A DNA stretch of 64,000 nucleotides from Annona cherimola. Its lineage: Eukaryota; Streptophyta; Magnoliopsida; Magnoliales; Annonaceae. Shown piece by piece: positions 57,301-64,000 of the stretch (position 1 is its first letter; each line of letters starts with the position of its first letter). Both the position numbers and the translations under genes were made by a program. The notes beneath the pieces are model-generated. The model was not told where the DNA came from, did not search any database, and was given only the letters and a program-made list of their open reading frames with translations. Location: NCBI GenBank assembly GCA_030490835.1, contig CM059972.1:41271452-41335451 (forward strand), written 5' to 3'.

Positions 57301-58329
57301 CTTGCCAGTAAGACTTTTTATCTTATTGTTGATCCCAAGCCCAAACAAAAGAGAGAGTTGACATGTCCAATTAACAGCTGATGCTATAAAAATTTTCATC
57401 ATATCTTTCTTCAAGGATTCTGATACATTACAAGTCATTAGTGCTAAGGCATTTCCTACAAGGGACATGCTGCAGGGAGAAATGAGCAAGGGTCATGAAG
57501 GCATCTTCACAGAAGCGATGCACTGCATCAGAGCCTGGGTGTGCTAAGAAATAAGCAAGGGTTGCTAGGGTGTCTCCCTAGAAACAACACACCACAATAA
57601 CATCTAGTTGTGATGAAAAGTAGAAAAAGGTTTTCACACCTTCATAGACGTGGTTTTTGAAAAAGGTAGTATCGAAACACAGTCTATTTTGCCTCATGGA
57701 ATATTGAGACTCTTTTAAGAAAAAGTATAAAAGTAAAGATATTGTAGGGTACTCCCTCCGCTGTACACGTGTTGTGACACTGTACTATAATAATTTATTT
57801 ACAAATCAATACAGTAACGTACAAACAAGTTATAATGTTACTAATAATAGCCCCAAACATATCTCCTAAAATTAAGGAGCATTAACCTCACATGGAAATG
57901 CTCCCTTTCTAAACGGAAATACTACACAATTATATATAGAAGATCATTCTTCCTACCAAGAGAAGACTATACAAACACTAGACTCCTACTCATTCTGTAA
58001 GCCTCGTATCTTTTCTCAATCTCTCAATATTTCCTCTTTTCTGACGAATCATTGGGGTTCATCTCGTGCCCCCCTTGCTTCGTCTTACCCCCTCTAAGAA
58101 TCGTCTTTGACTTTCCCAATTCACTCAACACTTATTGGATAACCTTCTCGGACCCTCTGGGAACACAACAGTACCCTTTGAGGATCCTCATACCCTCTGG
58201 GAACATTTTTTGATACTTTGGAAATGTACTTAAACCTTCTAGAATCCTTCTAGACCCTCTATCAGAACGCTATTGAGCCCAACTCAACCCTCTGACAGTC
58301 CCTCTATAAGATCCACCCTCTTACAGATG
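57301..58329. other. Unassigned DNA with an LTR-like stretch
   Basis: 57770-58170 begins TGTTGTGACAC and ends GGGAACACAACA, with a TATATATAG near 57935, so it looks like a solo LTR of 401 bp. However, the flanking five bases (ACACG and GTACC) do not match. No gene is seen. Confidence 0.35.
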
Positions 58330-59932
58330 CCATGAGAAGGAAAAGAAGAACTCATGTACCTCATCATGAAGAAACTAAGTAGGAAAGAAATAAGGCTACA
58401 GAGGCTAATGGTTTCAAATTATGGTAAGTCGGAAAAAATGGAAATAGAAATAGCTTAGGAATAATGGTGGAAAATAAATTTATAGATAAAGTTGTAGATG
58501 TTAATAAAGTAAATGATAAAATTATTCAAATAAAACTAGTACTAGGAGGGAAGGTCATAAATGTGATCAATGCTTATACATCACAGGTAGGATTAGATGA
58601 TATCATCAAGAAACAATTTTGGGATGACATAGATAGTCTAGTGCAAAGAATACCTAACCATGAAAGGATTGTGATAGAAAGAGAATTAAATGGACATGCA
58701 GGATATGAGAATGAATAATATAAAGGAATTCAAGGAAGTTTCAGTGTTGGAATAAGGAATGTCATTTTAGACTTTACTATGGCATATGATTTAATTATAG
58801 CAAATACTTTATTTTAAAAAAGAAACGAATATTTGATAACTTTTCAAAGTGAAACCAATTCTAACCAAGTAGATTTCTTTCTAATAAGGGGATCTAATAG
58901 GTCCGCTTGTAATAATTTCAACATAGATTGTTAGTAATTGATACATATACACAAAAAGATATGACAAAACCTAAGAAGAATATAATCCCAAAGATTTGGT
59001 CGTGGAATTTGAAGGATGCTAATATAGAACTCTTCAGTGAAAGAATGATAAAAGAAAGAAAATGGAACATAAGAGAACTAGAAGTTGAATCAATTTGAAA
59101 TGAAATAGCGAAATGCATTAAAAAGGTTGGACAAAGCGTTTTAGAAATATATGAAAATGGTAAATCTTTATATAGGCAAACTTAGTCACGAAACAAGGAT
59201 GTTCAAAAGCCTATCAATGACAAACAAGAAAAGTTTAAAAATGGCAAACTAATAAAAACGATATAAATCTACAAAAATATAAACTATCAAAGAAAAAACC
59301 ACGAATAAGATTATTAGTAAAGCGAAGCACAAATCTTATGATAATTTATATGACAAATTAAGAATTAGACGATGAGAAAAGGATATATTTAAATTGGCTA
59401 AATTAAGGGGCAAAAAAAAAAAGGTAAAGACTTAGGATATGTTAAATGCATTAGAAATGAAAACCAAAATGTTTAAGTTAAAGAAGATGAAATTAAAGAA
59501 AGATGGAAAACTTATTTCTATTGTTTATTAAATGGACAGTAGCTATTTCTCAAAAATCTGAACCTATGAAGTAAACAAAGCTTTAAAAAAATGATAACGA
59601 GAAAAGCACTAGGTCCAAATAACATACCAATTGAGGCGTGGAATTATGTGAGCAACATAGGAATAACTTAGCCAACAAATTTCTTTAATAAGATTATAAG
59701 AACAAAGTTAATGCCAAATAAATAAAGGAAAAGATATTATAGTACAAATCTATAAAAATAAGAGAGATATTCAAATTTATGCAGACTCTCATGGAATAAA
59801 ACTAATAAGTCATTCTATGAAATTGTGGGAAAGAGTGATTGAACAAAGGCTAAGATGAAAAACAACTATCTCCAAAAATTAATTTGGTTTTATGACAAGA
59901 ATATTGACTACTGAAGCCATTTTTCTTACTTA

Positions 59933-60204
59933 AGGTGTGTTTGGAAAGTAAAAAAACTTCCAAATAAAAATTTGTTGTGTAAAAGTTTTTAAATTGAAAG
60001 AAAATGATGTAATATGATACGGATAATGATGAGTAAAGAAAATAAAGTTAAAATAGATAGATTAGTTGTATAGGTAATTGTGCAGAAATGATTGAAAGGC
60101 AGGATAGTTGTATAGGAAGATATAAAAAAATGATTAAAAGAGGGTAATTATGAAGAGTGAAAAGTTTTATATTGAAAAGTTTTTAGTTTGAAATAAACAT
60201 GCCC
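59933..60204. mobile_element. MITE inserted in the LINE (TTA duplication)
   Basis: About 272 bp with imperfect terminal inverted repeats (AGGTGTGTTTGGAAAG on the left; GGGCATGTTTATTTC as the reverse complement of the right end). It is flanked by TTA (59930-59932 or 59926-59928, and 60205-60207). A TTA duplication fits the PIF/Harbinger (Tourist) type. Removing it restores the reverse transcriptase order of the LINE. Confidence 0.65.
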
Positions 60205-60708
60205 TTAGGTAATTATTTGAGAAGTATATACAGAAGAAAGAACCTAGACATGATTTTCATTGATCTAAAAAAAGCATATAATCGAATCCTTAGAAAATTA
60301 ATATAACAAGTGATGAAAAAGAAAGGAAAAAACAATAGATACATTGATGTTATTCGAGAAATGTAGGAAGGAGCTATAACAAATGTGAGAACCATAAGCG
60401 GAGATACAAATGTTTTTCCGATCACCATAGTTTGCATCAACACTCAGCCTTATGTCCTTACCTTTTTCACCCTTTAAAAAAAAAAAAAATCCTTACCTTT
60501 TCACCTTAATTTTAGATGAACTTATTAGACATTTACGGAAGGAAATACTTTGTTGCATGTTATTTGCAAATGATATAGTTCTAAGAGACGAAACCAGAGT
60601 AGCCTTGAAATTAAACAATTGGAAAGATGCTCTAAAATCTAAATTTTTAGAATTAGTTGCACAAAAACTAAATATATAAAATACAACTTCACTAATTGTG
60701 AATACCTA

Positions 60709-61263
60709 TGTAACACCCAGACCTAGAACGATCTTAGGTCTATGGTTGTGAGCATCATAGTGTGATATTGTCCACTCCGGCTTGGCAACCCAGTTGCACA
60801 GTTTTAAAATGAGTCATACTACATTTAACCTGAGACCCACTTATAAACCCCCAGGAATTTTCTCCCTTTTTCGATGTAGGATTTAGTTCTGAGTTATTAC
60901 AGGTCCACCAACTTCCGCCTAGTTCGTCCTCGAACCACAACTCAACTCAACTCCAGGCTTCTACCCACTCACCTCAACTCCAAACCTCAAGGTCTCTCTA
61001 CACATTCATCTTAACTCAACTCTAGGTCTCTGCCCCACATCTACCGGATTGAGACCAGTCTAATACTCTCTGTAATGCCCAGACCCAGAAAATGATCCTA
61101 GGCTCGTAGGTTGTGGGCCTCATAGTGTGATATTGTCCACTCTAGCTTAGCAACTCAGTCACACGGTTTTAAAACGCATCACGCTATATTTAGCTTGAGA
61201 CTCACTTATAACCTCCACGAACTCTCCCCTTTCCGATATGGGATTCAGTTTTGACTTGTTGCA
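60709..61263. mobile_element. TRIM element, 555 bp, inserted in the LINE
   Basis: Two 193-bp direct terminal repeats (60709-60901 and 61071-61263) start TGTAA(C/T)(A/G)CCCAGACC and end TT(A/G)(T/C)(T/A)(A/G)CA-like. They enclose a 169-bp internal region. The target duplication ACCTA is at 60704-60708 and 61264-61268. It has no coding capacity, matching terminal-repeat retrotransposons in miniature. Orientation is unresolved: a purine-rich GGCGGAAG stretch on the minus strand next to the left repeat would favour minus. Confidence 0.85.
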
Positions 61264-63136
61264 ACCTAGATATGGAACCAATTAAGATTTCAGATCAAGT
61301 AGTACCAAAAATAGATTAATTTTGGTATTTAGGATCAACAGTTCAAGAGAACATGAAAACTAAGAAAGATGCCATAAATAAAATCCAAGCAAAATGGAAA
61401 AATGGCAAAAGGCTTTAGGAATTTTATTGACCATCAAGTTACAATTAAATTAAAAGAAAAATTTTATAAGATTGTGATTAGACCAGCTACGCTTTATATC
61501 AGAATGTTGAACAATCAAAAACAACATATACATAAAATAAGTATAGCAAAAATGAGCATGTTAAGGCAGAAGAGTAGGAAAAAAAATAAAATTATGAATA
61601 AAATAACCGAAGATAATCTAAAAGTGAAGCCAATGGCTGATAACTGAGAGAAAGCAGACCCAGGTAGTTTAGTCGTGCCTGCCAAACATAGGCTTGAAAT
61701 GGCACCAATTAGGAGAGATTGAGTTTATTTAAATAGAAAGTGACAAGAGAATAACAGGAAAATTCAAAAGAATATGAATGAAAGCAATTAAACAAGATAT
61801 GAAAACATTAAAGATTACTGAAAACTTAATTACTGATTATCAAGAATGATGTAGCAAAATCTATGTGGTTGACCCCGCTTAAGTAGGAAATGGCTTATGA
61901 TGATGATAATAATATTTCTTCTATAGACCATTTTAATATTTCAGCTTAATAAATTTTTATAATTTAACAATATAAACAATATATCCTCTAGCAACAAGCC
62001 TTTGCAAAAACTAATGATGATGTAAGTATATTTTATATTGAAACTAATAAACTGAAAATTTTATTGACTCTGAATCATTAGTTATAATTTAATTTATTAT
62101 CAAATTTTAATCTTGATTTAAATAACAAAATATGCTTATAATACCATTTTAAAATATATTTAATTAATTGAAAATGATTCGTCATTTAAATATATCAAAT
62201 AATTCATTATTCTTTTACATTTTAATTTAAAGTTCAAATTACTAAATGATTTCAAAACGGATTGACTACATCTAATGAAATTATAAAATGCTCATTTAAA
62301 TATATCCAATTACAATGAAAATAATATTCAAGAACAGGAACACTCAAAAAAATTCAAAAACACAATATTTATCCATCCAAATAAAGCATCAAATATATTT
62401 TCCTCACGATAAAGTTTTAGCTAAGTAATTAAATCATACGCCACACATCTGACAGCATTTTCCTACTTATTAATTCATAGGTTGTAGGGTCATATAATAA
62501 GTTGTTCAGTTCGAATGAAAGAAAAGAAAAGGAAATAAAAATGTCAATAATGATGGAGGCAAAGGCATGGAAAAACCATTTACTTGGGGATTCACAAAAG
62601 TAATTTCCAATAAACAACACAAATGCAAATAAATAAGGTGTATTGTGTCCCTTTTTTTACAGTGATCCTTACAAACATGCTGTTCACAATTTTACAGATA
62701 GAACGGGTATTTGCTACCTCTACTAAAGTCTGTAGATAGCTTTGCATCCTGTAAACATGCATTAACATTCCAACCAATCGGAATCAGATACACAAGCAAT
62801 GCCTCAGATGGGTTTCATGCAAAAGAAATGAACCACCGATGGATAAAATTTGATCTCTTGACCTGCTGCACCTGACTTAGGAGAGAATATTAATCCCCTC
62901 ATTTATGATTGTGGGGTGTTGCCCGTTGAAGTTGGTGCATATGTAATGATTGGTTCCAATGTCATATTTTTTGCTTTCAGGAAGAAAGCGACAAACTCAA
63001 AAATTCATCTATAAAAAATCACAGCCAAAACAAACAAACCTGATATCATGATATCACTAACAAGGAATTATAGCATCCATCTTTTCAGAAGTCAGAATAA
63101 CTGAGTTTTTTGTGACCACTAATTCAACCAAAAAGA

Positions 63137-63335
63137 AATGACGAAGTGCTTTAAGAATTTTATATGACCATCAAATTCAAATTAAATTAAAAGGAAAATT
63201 TAAACAAGATAAGAGAATATGACAGATTATTGAAAACATAGTTTATGATTGTCAGAAGTAGCACAACAGGATCACACAGCTGACCCCAAATAGTTGGGAA
63301 ACAACTTACGTTAACGATGCTGACAATAATGAAAT
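63137..63335 (+). repeat. LINE 3' end fragment with internal deletion
   Basis: GCTTTAAGAATTTTATATGA and ACCATCAAATTCAAATTAAA match the LINE near 61410-61455. The sequence then jumps to the equivalent of 61785-61905, ending CTGACCCCAAATAGTTGGGA and a GATGCTGACAATAATGA tail. Confidence 0.65.
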
Positions 63336-63447
63336 AGAAGAATATTCTTGTGCAGATTTCCTCCCATATTCCATACTCTCAAATGAATCCTTCTTTCTTG
63401 ATGACAGTTAAAATTCTTATATAAATAATTTGCGAATTATCTTAAGA

Positions 63448-63468
63448 ATATATATATATATATATATA
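63448..63468. repeat. AT dinucleotide microsatellite
   Basis: Ten uninterrupted AT units. Confidence 0.9.
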
Positions 63469-64000
63469 GATAATTAAGATCAAAGTGTACAAAAGATGGA
63501 ACACCAGCCAACCCAAAAATAGTCATGCTAGCTGCATGCACATGCACTGCTTGCACGCATTGTGAAATCCATGCATGGATGATAAATATAGAAAGCCATA
63601 ATATTCCAAGGGCAATTAGCCTTCTCCAATTTTGAACCCAACCCACCCAAATATGGACATGGTCCAAGCTCAGGAACATAGGATGCAGCATCAGATATGG
63701 GTTGAGGTCCTGCAACTAGAGGTGCAACCAGGTCAAGTTATTTTAGTTAGAGACTAACCTAATCCTAAAACATTTAAAAACCCTTAAGCCTAATCCTTTT
63801 ACAACCCACTTGTAAAAATCCGAATACTAATCCTATGACGTTTAACATTACAAGGTTGGTTTTCAGGTTGAACAGACAAAATATTAGTGGATTGATCATG
63901 GGAACAGTAATAAAAGAATTTAAAAAATTGAAGTTAGGAAACTCAAGTGAATGGCAACGCTGCAAGCTTCAAACAACTACAATTAAGATAAAGGATTACT

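Larger units (their letters stand above)
55271..57769. other. Unassigned AT-rich DNA
   Basis: No gene is supported. It contains a CATT microsatellite (about 55433-55461) and the duplication at 56683-57300. Confidence 0.5.
58330..61913 (+). pseudogene. RTE-type LINE, 5'-truncated and decayed
   Basis: The frame at 58464-58718 holds the end of an apurinic endonuclease domain (VINAYTSQVGLDD, RELNGHAGYENE). Reverse transcriptase pieces follow: ERVIEQRLR near 59830, IFIDLKKAYN near 60250, and LILDELIRHLRKEI...CMLFANDIVL at 60510-60590, where the catalytic motif reads A-N-D for A-D-D. A C-terminal part lies near 61300-61600. The 3' end has the GACCCCGCTTAAGT...TGATGATGATAAT tail typical of plant RTE elements. 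A MITE and a TRIM interrupt it. There are many stops, so it is inactive. Confidence 0.85.
61914..64000. other. AT-rich DNA without an assignable gene
   Basis: No gene is supported. It contains a LINE 3' fragment (63137-63335) and an AT microsatellite (63448-63468). Confidence 0.5.

Noticed and set aside
57770..58170. Solo LTR with TGTTGTG...CACAACA ends
   Set aside because: The flanking five bases do not match and no related LTR is in the window.

Overview
The window is angiosperm nuclear DNA: AT-rich, dominated by nested plant retrotransposons, with one recognisable host gene, an intron-containing APO-family gene (APO4-like) at 46.6-48.4 kb on the minus strand. I do not assign a species. 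All boundaries were read by eye; no search was run.

Left half (1-24.3 kb): one old Ty3/Gypsy element on the minus strand (Athila/Tat-like gag, tRNA-Asp primer site at 22227-22243). It encodes Gag and a protease but goes straight into its 3' non-coding region, with no reverse transcriptase or integrase. Three independent Ty1/Copia Sirevirus-type insertions split it, each with its own 5-bp target duplication and all in the same orientation: solo LTR A (963-2522, GTCAA), solo LTR B (3307-4974, AGTTT) and a 15.5-kb dimer LTR-internal-LTR-internal-LTR (5918-21441, AGAAT). The two internal parts of the dimer have intact gag and pol frames and are nearly identical.

Middle (24.3-44.2 kb): an older, decayed Copia element on the minus strand. 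It is interrupted by two solo LTRs of another family (26159-27624, CTTGT; 41912-43123, AGAGA) and by a complete, very recent 10,991-bp plus-strand Sirevirus-type element (29028-40018, CTACA). That element carries an env-position gene but has stop codons in gag and pol. The Gypsy element was probably itself inserted into the 3' end of this old Copia element, whose missing 3' LTR should then lie left of the window.

Right third (44.2-64 kb): unassigned DNA with duplications, a MITE, the APO4-like gene, a decayed chromovirus-like Gypsy element (48.8-53.9 kb), a related LTR fragment (54.2-55.3 kb), and a 5'-truncated RTE-type LINE (58.3-61.9 kb) that contains a MITE and a 555-bp TRIM element (TSD ACCTA).

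Three observations stand out. (1) All Sirevirus-type LTRs carry two blocks of a nested palindrome upstream of the TATA box: GTCGAC flanked by complementary arms, with about 73 GTCGAC hexamers in total. (2) In three divergent Copia families here, gag and pol are joined the same way: gag ends in UAA, pol is in the +1 frame, and a GT...AG segment of exactly 37 nt spans the junction. (3) A tandem dimer retrotransposon sits inside a single target duplication.
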